This document shows positions 47,485-56,403 of a DNA stretch of 64,000 nt, piece by piece (position 1 is the first letter of the stretch; every line of letters starts with the position of its first letter). The notes below the pieces were generated by a model. That model was not told the DNA's origin, did not search any database, and saw only the letters and a list, made by a program, of their open reading frames with translations. The position numbers and the translations under genes were made by a program. The DNA comes from Comamonas endophytica (GTDB lineage Bacteria; Pseudomonadota; Gammaproteobacteria; Burkholderiales; Burkholderiaceae_C). The stretch spans positions 310,001-374,000 of the forward strand of contig NZ_CP106882.1 of NCBI RefSeq assembly GCF_023634805.2, in the 5' to 3' direction.

Positions 47485-48498
47485 ATGACCGCGCCCCCTC
47501 CCTACAAGCCGGCTACCTTGCGCGATGTGGCCAAGGCCGCCGGGGTGTCGCTGATCACCGCCTCGCGCGCGCTGGGCAATCCGGGCGTGGTGTCGGACAA
47601 GACGATCGCCAAGGTACGCCAGGCCGTCGAGGCCACGGGCTATATCCCGAATCTGCTGGCCGGTGGGCTCAAGTCCAAGCGCAGCCGTACCGTGGCGGTC
47701 ATCATGCCGGCGCTGTCGGTGGCCCAGTTCCTGCCCACCGTGCAATCGCTGAGCTCGGCGCTGGCCGCGCAGGGTTACCAGGTGATCCTCGGCGAAACCA
47801 ACTACGACGCTGGGCGCGAGGAAGCGGTGCTGAATACGATGATCGGCCGCCAGCCCGACGGCATCGTCATGATCGGCCTGGTGCATTCGCCCCGGGCGCA
47901 GGAGCGGCTGCGCCATTGCGGCATTCCGGTCGTGGAAACCTGGGACATGAGCGAGCGGCCGGTCGACACGGTGATCGGCTTTTCGCATGTGAAAGTCGGC
48001 GGCGCGGTGGCGGGCTACTTTCTGTCGCGCGGCTGGACCAAGGTCGGCATCGCCACCGGCAGCGACCACCGCGCCAGCCTGCGGCGCGAGGGCTTCCTGG
48101 CGACCCTGGGCCGCAGCGATGTGCCCACGGCCGTCGTCCCCTCGCCCAGCAGCATTGCGCTGGGGCGGCGCGCGCTGGCGGAGTTGCTCGAGCGCGAGCC
48201 CGGCCTGCAGGCCGTGAGCTGCAGCTCCGACATGCTGGCACATGGCGTGCTGGTGGAAGCCCAGGCGCGCGGGCTGCGCGTGCCCGGGGACCTTGCCGTG
48301 GTCGGCTTTGGCGATGCTGAGTTCAGCGCGCATGTGCTGCCCTCGATCACCTCGGTGCATGTCGATGGCCCGGAGATCGGGCGCATGGCGGCGCGGCTGA
48401 TCATTGCGCGCTGCAATGGGGAGGCGGTGGCGCAGCCGGTGGTGGATATGGGGTTTAGGCTGATCGAGCGGGAGTCGAGCCGGGCGCATGCCCCATAG
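47485..48498 (+). CDS. LacI family sugar-acid-responsive regulator (GntR-like)
   Basis: A 337-residue LacI-family repressor. The HTH and hinge are ATLRDVAKAAGVSLITASRA, and the periplasmic-binding-like sensor domain begins with RTVAVIMPALSVAQFLPTVQ and ends MAARLIIARCNG. It resembles the gluconate repressor branch. The start at 47485 (MTAPPPYKPATL) is the best fit; an ATG at 47440 would add 15 residues. Shared operators at 46926 and 47326 link it to the Bug-dehydratase operon and to its own gene. Confidence 0.9.
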   Translation: MTAPPPYKPATLRDVAKAAGVSLITASRALGNPGVVSDKTIAKVRQAVEATGYIPNLLAGGLKSKRSRTVAVIMPALSVAQFLPTVQSLSSALAAQGYQVILGETNYDAGREEAVLNTMIGRQPDGIVMIGLVHSPRAQERLRHCGIPVVETWDMSERPVDTVIGFSHVKVGGAVAGYFLSRGWTKVGIATGSDHRASLRREGFLATLGRSDVPTAVVPSPSSIALGRRALAELLEREPGLQAVSCSSDMLAHGVLVEAQARGLRVPGDLAVVGFGDAEFSAHVLPSITSVHVDGPEIGRMAARLIIARCNGEAVAQPVVDMGFRLIERESSRAHAP

Positions 48499-48525
48499 CG
48501 GCTTCCTGCCCGTGCTCAGGCGGCC

Positions 48526-49368
48526 TCAGCGCGCCAGGCGCCCGTCGGCCAGCGCATCCGCCGAGAACTCGAACACGATCTCCGGGTCCGGCGTGACCAG
48601 ATCCACGTCCTTGCCGGCGTAATCGAGCCGCGAAAGCAGGTCACGGATCAGGTTCAGCCGCGCCAGGCGCTTGTTGTCGGCGCGCACGACGCTCCAGGGC
48701 GTCACCGCGTTGTGCGTGTGCAGCAGCATCTCGTCGCGCGCCGCGGAATAGGCCTTCCAGTGCTTGAGCGCCACCGTATCCACGGCGCCGATCTTCCATT
48801 GCTTGAGCGGGTCGCGGCGGCGGTCTTCGAGTCTTTCCTTTTGCTCGGACTTGCTGATGTCGAGGTAGTACTTCAGCAGCTTGATCCCGGAGTCGACCAG
48901 CATCTGCTCGAAAGGCAGCACCGACTGCATGAACTCCGCATGCTGCGCCTTGGTGCAAAAGCCCATCACCTTCTCGACGCCGGCGCGGTTGTACCAGCTG
49001 CGGTTGAAGAGCACGAATTCCTGCGCGGTGGGCAGGTGCGCCACATAACGCTGGAAGTACCAGGCGCTGCGCTCGCGGTCCGAAGGCGCGCCCAGCGCCA
49101 CCACGCGCGTCTCGCGCGGGCTCAGGTGCTCGATGATGCGCTTGATGCTGCCGTCCTTCCCGGCCGCATCGCGCCCTTCGAACAGCACCAGGATCTTGTC
49201 GCCGCAGGCAATGAAATGGCGCTGCAGTTTGGACAGCTCGATCTGCAGCAGCTCCAGCTGCGCCTCGTAGGCCGATGCTGAAATGGAATCGTCCTCCGGC
49301 ACGCGGGGGGCGGCTTCTGCGTCGGACGCCTTGGATTTCTCGGATTTCTTGTGCGCTTTCTTGCCCAT
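48526..49368 (-). CDS. ppk2: Polyphosphate kinase 2 (PPK2)
   Basis: A 280-residue class I PPK2-type enzyme that uses polyphosphate to phosphorylate nucleoside diphosphates. The P-loop is GRDAAGKDG (65-73). The lid-region motif FNRSWYNRAGVEKVMGFC and LEDRRRDPLKQWKI are typical of PPK2. The N-terminal 30 residues are Lys/Glu-rich and probably disordered. It is monocistronic. Confidence 0.93.
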   Translation of the reverse strand: MGKKAHKKSEKSKASDAEAAPRVPEDDSISASAYEAQLELLQIELSKLQRHFIACGDKILVLFEGRDAAGKDGSIKRIIEHLSPRETRVVALGAPSDRERSAWYFQRYVAHLPTAQEFVLFNRSWYNRAGVEKVMGFCTKAQHAEFMQSVLPFEQMLVDSGIKLLKYYLDISKSEQKERLEDRRRDPLKQWKIGAVDTVALKHWKAYSAARDEMLLHTHNAVTPWSVVRADNKRLARLNLIRDLLSRLDYAGKDVDLVTPDPEIVFEFSADALADGRLAR

Positions 49369-49867
49369 GGTGGCCCTTGTGTGTCGATTGCGAAAGGCTT
49401 GGCGCCGGTGCCGCCGCGGCTGTGCTTGTTGGTCCAGAGCTTCATCGATGGTTGCGCTTTGCGCAAGCGCTTCTTTCAGGCGCGGCGATTTTTAGCCGCT
49501 AAATTTTTCAACGCGCCGGCTGCAGGAAGGCGGTTTGGCCTCCGGCCCAAGCTGGCGCGCGATGCGCTGCTGATCGGCCTGAGCCTTGGAAGCGCTGGCG
49601 TTCGAAGGGGGTACTAGGGTATCGAGGCTTTTCACCACGCAGGGCCTGCGCCCGGGCCCTGGAAACCGCAGCGCGCGCCGCCTCCAGCACAACTAGCATG
49701 CGGCCGGCAAGTCATCCGCGGCTGCGAGGGCTTGGCGGCCGGCATGGTGCCCCAGGTTTAGCATTTCCATGGCTGGCGGAATACATGCCGTGCAGCTGCC
49801 CCGGCCCGCGGCGCACCAAGCGCCTGCCCAGGTGCTGCGATGCGGGCACCCTTTCAAGGGAGGTCCC
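49369..49867. other. 499-bp intergenic region
   Basis: This lies between the divergent PPK2 and M4-like genes. It holds the TTTAGC-C-GCTAAA palindrome (49491-49503) but no recognisable gene. Short open frames on both strands lack family features. Confidence 0.4.
49491..49503. repeat. Palindrome TTTAGC-C-GCTAAA
   Basis: A perfect 6-bp dyad around one base, with the same core as the palindrome at 18967-18981, located 123 bp upstream of the PPK2 start. Confidence 0.45.
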
Positions 49868-50836
49868 ATGTACGTCAATCACAGCCAACTGGTTCCGGAC
49901 GAGGTGCTGCAACGCCTCAGCCGCGAGCCTGCCCCCGGCGCGCAGCCCGAACCATCTGCGCGCCACACTACGGAACAAGCCGAAGCGGCAACGCTCACCC
50001 GGCATGCCGAGCTGCTGGTGTTCGACTGCCGGCAGACGCAGAGCCTGCCCGGCCTGCGGATCGAGGACCCCGAGGCCGCGCAAGACGTCGCCGTGCAGCG
50101 CTGCGCGGAAGAAACCGCGCAGATGCTCCGCTTCCTGCAGGAGGCGTTCCAGCGCAACTCGATCGACGGCGCGGGCATGACGCTCCTCTCCTCGGTGCAC
50201 TACGGCCGCCGGTTCAACAACGCGATGTGGAACGGGCTGCAGGCGGTCTATGGCGATGGCGACGGCGCGCTGTTCGTCGACTTCACGCGGGGCGCCGACG
50301 TGATCGGCTGCGTGCTGGCCCATGGCCTGACCCAGCACACCCTGCAGCTGGACTATGCGGGCGAAGCCGGCGGCTTGAAGGAAAGCCTGTCGGATTGCCT
50401 GGGCGCGATGTTCCGCCAGTGGCGGCTGCAGCATGACGCGGCCGGCGCCGACTGGAGGATCGGCTGCGAAGTCATCGGGCCGGTGCTGCAGCAGCGCGGC
50501 TGCACTTGCCTGCGCGACATGTCCGATCCCGGCGGCGCGCATTGCCTTGCGCCACAACCCGTGCAATATGCCCAGCTGCAGCCGGGACTGGATCCGCACA
50601 GCGCCAGCGGGCCGCCGAACCTGGCGTTCTGCAGCGCCTGCCGGCAGCTCGGCGGCTACAGCTGGGAGGGTGTGGGCCAGGCCTGGTGGCGCGTGCTGGC
50701 CACTACTGGGCCGGCGCCGCGCCTGGGCCTGGCGGAGTTCGCCGCCAGGACCCGGCAGGCGGCCGCCGAGCTGTTCGGCCCGGCATCCGGCGCCGTGAGC
50801 GCGGTCGATGCGGGCTGGCGCAACGTCGGGCTGTGA
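49868..50836 (+). CDS. Thermolysin-like (M4) protein with a destroyed zinc/catalytic motif
   Basis: A 322-residue homologue of M4 metallopeptidases. The fold is clear from SSVHYGRRFNNAMWNGLQAVYGDGDG-type sequence (about 108-133), the third zinc ligand Glu172 in GGLKESLSD, His244 in DPHSASGPPNLAF (equivalent to the transition-state His in VHxNSGIPN), and the C-terminal GGYSWEGVGQAWW...LFGPASG block. At the HExxH position the sequence is C148-V-L-A-H152 (DVIGCVLAHGLTQ), so the first zinc His and the catalytic Glu are both gone. No signal peptide is visible. The start at 49868 (MYVNHSQ) follows a GGGAGG ribosome site. It is probably not a protease; a regulatory or binding role is possible. Confidence 0.85.
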   Translation: MYVNHSQLVPDEVLQRLSREPAPGAQPEPSARHTTEQAEAATLTRHAELLVFDCRQTQSLPGLRIEDPEAAQDVAVQRCAEETAQMLRFLQEAFQRNSIDGAGMTLLSSVHYGRRFNNAMWNGLQAVYGDGDGALFVDFTRGADVIGCVLAHGLTQHTLQLDYAGEAGGLKESLSDCLGAMFRQWRLQHDAAGADWRIGCEVIGPVLQQRGCTCLRDMSDPGGAHCLAPQPVQYAQLQPGLDPHSASGPPNLAFCSACRQLGGYSWEGVGQAWWRVLATTGPAPRLGLAEFAARTRQAAAELFGPASGAVSAVDAGWRNVGL

Positions 50837-50851
50837 CGCGGGCCGGCCTGC

Positions 50852-51670
50852 TCAGCGGTTGGCTTCCAGTACCAGCAGCGGCGCGATCTTCGCGGCCAGT
50901 TCCAGCATGGCCGGCGCGACGCTGTCGATCAGCTTGGTCGTGGACAAAGACGATTTCGCGCCGCCGCAGGTCAGCGCCATGGTCCGGTTGCCATGCGGCG
51001 AGATCACTGGCAGGCCGATCGCATTCACATCGCGGTGCGACTTGGCGAAGTTGAACACGAAGCCATGCTCGGCGTATTCCCGGAACGCTTCCTCGAGCTT
51101 GCGTTCGATGGCCGGCCACTGCGCAGCGTAATGCTGGCGCAGCTCCTCGACCGCGGCCGCGCGCACCTCGGCTGACTGCGCGGCCAGCCAGGCCCAGCCC
51201 AGCGACGAATCACCCAGCTCCAGCGCCGAGCCCACATGCATCTTCAGGTGCAGGATGCTGGGCGCCTCGATGCGCTGTACCACCACCATGTCGGTGCCAT
51301 GGCGCTCTGCCAGCGACACCGAGATGCCGAAGCGGTCGGCGACTTCGCGCATGAGCGGCAGCGCCGCGGCCGCAATGCCGGTGTGGGTGATCGCGGTGTG
51401 CCCCAGCATCAGCACCGCCGCGCCCACGCGCAGCCGGTCGGGCGACTGGCCCGGCACGAGGTAGCCGAGCTGCGACAGCGTCTTGCACAGGCGCCACACG
51501 GTGGGCTGCGGCAGCCCGGTCATGCGCGCGATCTCGCTGGTGCCCAGGTCCTTCTGCTCGGCGTTGAAGCAGCGCAGGATCGCCAGCCCGCGCGCCAGCG
51601 CGGTCACGAACAGCGGGTCTTTTTCCGCCGCGGCTGCATCGTCCGCAGGCATCTTTGTTGCTTTTTTCAT
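50852..51670 (-). CDS. IclR family regulator of the eight-gene catabolic operon
   Basis: A 272-residue IclR-type regulator. The HTH lies at about 25-80 (LGTSEIARMTGLPQPTVWRL), and the effector domain has LAERHGTDMVVVQRIEAPS and GDSSLGWAWLAAQ. It is divergent from the Bug-protein-led operon at 51817, and the 146-bp gap holds a long perfect palindrome, so it probably controls that operon. The effector is unknown. Confidence 0.9.
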   Translation of the reverse strand: MKKATKMPADDAAAAEKDPLFVTALARGLAILRCFNAEQKDLGTSEIARMTGLPQPTVWRLCKTLSQLGYLVPGQSPDRLRVGAAVLMLGHTAITHTGIAAAALPLMREVADRFGISVSLAERHGTDMVVVQRIEAPSILHLKMHVGSALELGDSSLGWAWLAAQSAEVRAAAVEELRQHYAAQWPAIERKLEEAFREYAEHGFVFNFAKSHRDVNAIGLPVISPHGNRTMALTCGGAKSSLSTTKLIDSVAPAMLELAAKIAPLLVLEANR

Positions 51671-51693
51671 ACCGGTGTCATCTTAAACAGGTC

Positions 51694-51723
51694 TTGACCT
51701 ACGCCAGCACGCGGCGCAGAATA
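51694..51723 (+). promoter_or_regulatory. Probable sigma70 promoter of the eight-gene operon
   Basis: TTGACC (51694-51699) and AGAATA (51718-51723) are separated by 18 bp. Transcription would begin just ahead of the palindrome at 51737-51757. Confidence 0.5.
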
Positions 51724-51736
51724 ATTCACAGAGCGG

Positions 51737-51757
51737 TTCATCTATTCACTAGATGAA
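51737..51757. promoter_or_regulatory. Perfect palindrome in the IclR-operon divergent promoter
   Basis: TTCATCTA (51737-51744) and TAGATGAA (51750-51757) form a perfect 8-bp dyad with a 5-bp spacer just downstream of the predicted start point. It is a likely IclR operator with repressor geometry. Confidence 0.65.
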
Positions 51758-51816
51758 TTGTACAGGCAGTTTGTGTGCTCAACGTCGTGCGTCCCATTCC
51801 ATTGAAAGGCCCCACC

Positions 51817-52803
51817 GTGTCATTGTCGAAATTCGCCTCCTGTACGTTCCACCGCTGGGGCATTGCTTTTGGCCTCGCCGCCCTGAGCCCAGCCCTGGTG
51901 CTGGCCGCCGATCCCTATCCCACACGCGCCGTGACCGTGGTCAACCCCTGGGCCGCGGGCGGGCCTTCGGACAGCTTCATCCGCCCCATTGCGCAGGAAC
52001 TGAGCGCGCGCTTTGGCCAGCCGGTGGTCATCGAGAACAAGTCGGGCGCCAACGGCACCATCGGCGCGTCCTTCGTGGCGCGCGCCAAGCCCGATGGCTA
52101 CACGCTGTTCTTCTCGCACCTGAACCCGATCGCCATCGCGCCCTCGCTGCAGCCCAAGCCCAGCTACGACGCCATCAAGGATTTCGCGCCGATCTCGCTG
52201 ATCGCCTCGGGGCCGGCGGTGCTGGTGGTGCGCAGCGACTTCCCGGCGCAGAACCTGCAGGAGCTGGTGGCCTACGCCAAGGCGAATCCCGGCAAGGTGT
52301 CCTATGGCTCGGTCGGCATCGGCAGCAACACGCACCTGGCGGGATCGATGCTGGCCAACGCCGGCAAGGTGGAGATGGTGCACGTGCCCTACCGCGGCTC
52401 GGGCGCCATCCAGACCGACCTGCTGGGCGGACAGATCACCACCGCCTTTGTCAACCTCAGCGGCGCGATGGGCCTGATCCAGGAAGGCAAGCTGCGCGCG
52501 CTGGCCGTGAGCACGCTCAAGCGCTCGAGCGTGCTGCCGCAGGTACCGGCGGTGGCCGAGACGCTGCCGGGCTTCGAGGTCAACGGCTGGTATGGCCTGA
52601 TGGCGCCGGCGGGCACGCCCGCGGAGGTCATCAGGAAGCTCAACACCGAACTCGTGGCGATCCTGCGCAAGCCGGAGATCGTCGCGCGCCTCAAGGACGG
52701 CGGCATGGAGCCCGCGCCGCTCACGCCCGAGGCCTACGCCGCCATGATCAAGAGCGAGATCCCGCGCTGGGCGCTGGCCGTCAAGGCCGCCAATATCGAC
52801 TGA
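51817..52803 (+). CDS. Bug/TctC-type substrate-binding protein of the eight-gene operon
   Basis: A 328-residue periplasmic receptor and first gene of the operon. It has a signal peptide ending ALVLAAD, YPTRAVTVVNPWAAGGPSDSF, VIENKSGANGTIGASFVA and VPYRGSGAIQTDLLGG. The start is GTG at 51817 with GAAAGG 8 nt upstream; an in-frame start at 51775 lacks a ribosome site. The ligand is presumably the substrate of the downstream pathway. Confidence 0.9.
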   Translation: MSLSKFASCTFHRWGIAFGLAALSPALVLAADPYPTRAVTVVNPWAAGGPSDSFIRPIAQELSARFGQPVVIENKSGANGTIGASFVARAKPDGYTLFFSHLNPIAIAPSLQPKPSYDAIKDFAPISLIASGPAVLVVRSDFPAQNLQELVAYAKANPGKVSYGSVGIGSNTHLAGSMLANAGKVEMVHVPYRGSGAIQTDLLGGQITTAFVNLSGAMGLIQEGKLRALAVSTLKRSSVLPQVPAVAETLPGFEVNGWYGLMAPAGTPAEVIRKLNTELVAILRKPEIVARLKDGGMEPAPLTPEAYAAMIKSEIPRWALAVKAANID

Positions 52804-52906
52804 GGCCGGGCGCGCGCCGCGCCCTTCACTCCCCATTCCAACCGCATGCTTTCCCGCGCCCTGCATGGCGCGGGCGGGCCGCTGCATCCATCACCAGGAG
52901 ACAAGC

Positions 52907-53779
52907 ATGAGTTACGACATCAAGGCGATCGACACGGTCGTCAATATCTGGACCGAGGAAGTCAAGGCCATCCGCCCGCCGCGCGATGCGTTCTACGGCG
53001 GCAAGATGAAGGTCAGCGAGGACACGCTGCGCGGGCTGAGCCACGAGGACATGCTGCGCCGCATGGACGCTGCCGGTATCGAGCGCTCGTTCCTGATCGC
53101 CGCCAAGAACGGCCCCTACCAGCACCGCGCGGCCTACCACATCCCCTACGAGATGGTGGCCGAGGCCGTGAACCAGTACCCGGACCGCTTCTCCGGCCTG
53201 GCGGGCCTGGACCCGACCGAAGGCATGGCCGGCGTGCGCCTGCTGGAAAAGGGCGTGAAGGAATACGGCTTCATCGGAGCGCATTTCTACCCGCACTGGT
53301 TCGAGCTCGCGCCGGACCACGCCAAGTGGTATCCGTTCTACGCCAAGTGCGTGGAGCTCGACGTGCCGGTGCAGCTGCAGGTCGGCCAGTCGATGCTCTA
53401 CGACCCGAACTACCGCCTGCGCAGCGTCGGCCGTCCGATCTCGCTCGACGCCGTGGCCTGCGACTTCCCCGAGCTCAAGCTGATCGGCATCCACGTCGGC
53501 ATTCCATGGACCGAGGAGATGATCGCCATGGCCTGGAAGCACCCCAACGTCTACATCGGCACCGATGCGCACAGCCCCAAGTACTGGCCCGAGGCCTTCG
53601 TGCACTACATCAACACCTTCGGCCAGGACAAGGTGATCTTCGGCACCGACTTCCCGGTGCTGGACTTCGAGCGCACGCGCGCCGAGATCGAGGCGCTGGA
53701 CCTGCGCCCGATCCCCAAGAAGAAGATGCTGCGCGACAACGCGCTGCGCATCTACGGCCTGAAGGACTCCGAAGCATGA
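52907..53779 (+). CDS. Amidohydrolase-2 (ACMSD-like) fold protein lacking canonical metal ligands
   Basis: A 290-residue TIM-barrel protein of the amidohydrolase-2 family, which includes decarboxylases and hydratases of aromatic-ring fragments. The strand 1 motif, usually IDxHxH, reads AIDTVVNIW, with V11 and N13 in place of the two His. The strand-end His usually found in PVxxHxG is Gln158 (PVQLQVGQ). H196 (GIHVGIPW) and D248 (FGTDFPV) are kept. Metal binding of the usual kind is therefore doubtful. It is followed with a 4-nt overlap by an acyl-CoA ligase gene. Confidence 0.85.
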   Translation: MSYDIKAIDTVVNIWTEEVKAIRPPRDAFYGGKMKVSEDTLRGLSHEDMLRRMDAAGIERSFLIAAKNGPYQHRAAYHIPYEMVAEAVNQYPDRFSGLAGLDPTEGMAGVRLLEKGVKEYGFIGAHFYPHWFELAPDHAKWYPFYAKCVELDVPVQLQVGQSMLYDPNYRLRSVGRPISLDAVACDFPELKLIGIHVGIPWTEEMIAMAWKHPNVYIGTDAHSPKYWPEAFVHYINTFGQDKVIFGTDFPVLDFERTRAEIEALDLRPIPKKKMLRDNALRIYGLKDSEA

Positions 53780-55245
53780 CGCGGCGCATCCCCAACCTTG
53801 CCGACCAGATCGCGCTGCACGGGCGCCAGCGCCCGACGCAGGCCGCGCTGATCCAGGGCGAACGCACGCTCGACTTCCGCCAGCTCGACCGAGAGATCAC
53901 GCAGCGCGCCGCCTGGCTGCAGTCGCGCGGCGTGCAGCCCGGCGCCGTGATCGGCCTGGCGCTCAAGGACCACATCGAGCATGTGCTGATGCTGTTTGCC
54001 GTGGCGCGCGCCGGCGCCGTGGTGCTGCCGGTGGACTGCCGCTGGAAGCCCTTCGAGAAGCAGCGCGTGACCGCGCATTTCGGCGCGGCATTGACCATGG
54101 TCGAGCCCGAGGGCGCCTTCGAGGGCCAGGACTGTCAGGAGATCGACGCGGCCTGGCTCGAAGCCGTGGCCCGCGCCAAGCCACAGGGCGAGTTTCCCGA
54201 TGGCGACCGCGGGCTGGTCATGTCGTTGTCCTCGGGCACCACCGGCCGCCCCAAGGGCCCGATGCTCTCGCACCAGCGCCTGATCAACCGCTTCTACACG
54301 CAGTGGGCCGACCTGGGCTTCGGTAGCCGCGAGCGCTATGTCAACGCCACGCCGCTGTATTTCGGCGGCGGGCGCACCTTCACGCTTTCGACGCTGTATG
54401 CGGGCGGCACCGTGGTGCTGTGCCCGCCGCCCTACTCGCCCGAGGAGCTGGCCGCCGAAGTCGCGCGCAGCGAGGGCAGCATCATGTTCCTGGTGCCGAC
54501 GCTGCTGCGCCGGCTGCTCGACTGCGATGCGGCAACGCTCGCGCCGCTGCGCCGCCTCAAGACCCTGATCTCCTCGGGCTCTGCGCTCGCCCCCGAGGAA
54601 CGCAGCCAGATCCGCGAGAAGATCTGCGCCAACTTCTACGAGTACTACGCCTCCACCGAGGGCGGCGGCGTCTCTGTGCTGTCGCCCGCCGACCAGTTGC
54701 GCTACGCCGACTCGGTCGGCCGCCCGGCGCTGGGTGTCGAGGTCTCGGTGGTCGACGACCGGCACCGGCCGGTGCCCGCGGGCACCACCGGCCGCATCCG
54801 CTACCGCAGCGGCTCGGTGGCCGAGGGCTTCCACAGCGACCCCGAGGCCAGCAAGGAGGCCTTCGTCGACGGCTGGTTCTATCCCGGCGATCTGGGCGCG
54901 ATGAACGACGAGGGCTATGTGTTCCTTAAGGGCCGCTCCAAGGACATGATCATCCGCGGCGGCGTGAACATCTATCCGCAGGAGATCGAGGCCACGCTGA
55001 TGAACCACCCGGCCGTGGCCGAGGCCGCGGTCGTCGGCTGGCCCTCGCGCCAGTTCAACGAGGAGATCGCGGCCTTCGTGATCCGCAAGGCCGAGGTCGA
55101 TTCCGCGACGCTGATCGCGCTGTGCCGCGAGGCGCTCGCGCCCTACAAGGCGCCGCGCGAGATCTTCTTCGTCGACGAGCTGCCGCGCAACTCGCTGGGC
55201 AAGGTGGTCAAGGCGCAGCTGTCCGAGCAGCTGCAGCCGGTCTGA
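53776..55245 (+). CDS. AMP-forming acyl-CoA ligase
   Basis: A 489-residue ANL-superfamily ligase that activates a carboxylic acid to its CoA thioester. The P-loop is SLSSGTTGRPKGPMLSH. The adenylate motifs are YYASTEGGG, WFYPGDLG and GRSKDMIIRGGVNIYPQEIE, and the C-terminal catalytic Lys lies in PRNSLGKVVK. It overlaps the amidohydrolase gene by 4 nt and is followed 12 nt later by an acyl-CoA dehydrogenase gene, so its product is probably dehydrogenated next. Confidence 0.93.
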   Translation: MTRRIPNLADQIALHGRQRPTQAALIQGERTLDFRQLDREITQRAAWLQSRGVQPGAVIGLALKDHIEHVLMLFAVARAGAVVLPVDCRWKPFEKQRVTAHFGAALTMVEPEGAFEGQDCQEIDAAWLEAVARAKPQGEFPDGDRGLVMSLSSGTTGRPKGPMLSHQRLINRFYTQWADLGFGSRERYVNATPLYFGGGRTFTLSTLYAGGTVVLCPPPYSPEELAAEVARSEGSIMFLVPTLLRRLLDCDAATLAPLRRLKTLISSGSALAPEERSQIREKICANFYEYYASTEGGGVSVLSPADQLRYADSVGRPALGVEVSVVDDRHRPVPAGTTGRIRYRSGSVAEGFHSDPEASKEAFVDGWFYPGDLGAMNDEGYVFLKGRSKDMIIRGGVNIYPQEIEATLMNHPAVAEAAVVGWPSRQFNEEIAAFVIRKAEVDSATLIALCREALAPYKAPREIFFVDELPRNSLGKVVKAQLSEQLQPV

Positions 55246-55257
55246 GGTGCAACCGCC

Positions 55258-56403
55258 ATGATCGATTTCGAGATCCCCGAAGACGACCGCGCGCTGCTCG
55301 ACTCCATCGACCGCATGATGGCGCGCGAGTTCCCGCCCGAGGCGCTGCGCAAGGCCGACGAAGCGCACGATACGCCCTGGCATCTGCTGCCGAAGATGGG
55401 CGAGCTGGGCCTGTTCGCGCTGCCCTTTCCCGAGGAGGTGGGCGGCCTGGGCAAGGACTGGCGCAGCGCGGCGCTGGTCAACGAGCGCCTGGCCTATCAC
55501 GCGGGCATTGCCGCGACGCTGTTCGGCACCACGGTGGGCTTTGGCGGCATGTCGCTGCTCAAGTACGGCTCCGAGGCGCAAAAGCGCGAGCTGCTGCCGC
55601 GCGTGATGGAGGGCCGCGCGCGCTTCGCGCTGGCGCTGACCGAGTCGCAGGCCGGCACCGATGCCGGCGCGATCATCACGTCGGCGCGGCGCACCGCCAG
55701 CGGCTGGGTCATCAACGGCCGCAAGACCTGGATCAGCAACGCCGATGCCGCCGACTATCTGGTGGTCGCCTGCCGCACCGAACCCGGCAGCCAGGGCTCG
55801 AAGGGCGTGACCATGCTGCTGGTGCCGCGCCAGACGCCCGGCATCGGCATGACGCCGCTGGCCAAGGTCGGCCACCACTGCATGCCTTCCTGGGACATCG
55901 GCTTCGACGAGGTCGAGGTCGGCGAGGAGGCACTGATGGGCGAGGTGGGCCAGGGCTTCAAGCACACCATGTCCACGCTGCACTACAGCCGCGCGGGCCA
56001 GGCGGCGAATGCCGTCGGGCAGGCGCAGAAGGCCGTGGACATCGCGGTGGCCTATGCGAAGGAACGGCGCCAGTTCGGCCAGGCCATCGGGTCATTCCAG
56101 GCCATCCAGCACAAGCTGGCCGACATGCAGGTGCGCGTCAACCAGGCGCGGCTCGCGCTCTACCATCTGGCCTGGCTGATCGCCACCGGCCGCCCCTGCC
56201 GGCTCGAGGCGGCGCAGGCCAAGCTGGTCGCTACGGAAGCCTTCCAGTTCGTCACGCGCAATGGCCTGCAGATCATGGCCAGCGCCGGCTATTCGATGGA
56301 AAGCGACATGCAGCGCATGTGGCGCGATGCCGGGCTCTACACCTTCGGCGAGGGCAGCAGCGAGCTGCAGCGCAACCTGATCGCACGGGAGCTGGGGCTG
56401 TGA
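55258..56403 (+). CDS. Acyl-CoA dehydrogenase
   Basis: A 381-residue FAD-dependent acyl-CoA dehydrogenase that introduces an alpha-beta double bond. The signatures are LTESQAGTDAGAI, TWISNADAADYLVVAC, RRQFGQAIGSFQAIQHKLADM and a C-terminal FGEGSSELQRNLIARELG. The usual catalytic Glu near the C-terminus fits the LYTFGEGSSE segment. It ends in TGATG shared with the next start. Confidence 0.93.
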   Translation: MIDFEIPEDDRALLDSIDRMMAREFPPEALRKADEAHDTPWHLLPKMGELGLFALPFPEEVGGLGKDWRSAALVNERLAYHAGIAATLFGTTVGFGGMSLLKYGSEAQKRELLPRVMEGRARFALALTESQAGTDAGAIITSARRTASGWVINGRKTWISNADAADYLVVACRTEPGSQGSKGVTMLLVPRQTPGIGMTPLAKVGHHCMPSWDIGFDEVEVGEEALMGEVGQGFKHTMSTLHYSRAGQAANAVGQAQKAVDIAVAYAKERRQFGQAIGSFQAIQHKLADMQVRVNQARLALYHLAWLIATGRPCRLEAAQAKLVATEAFQFVTRNGLQIMASAGYSMESDMQRMWRDAGLYTFGEGSSELQRNLIARELGL

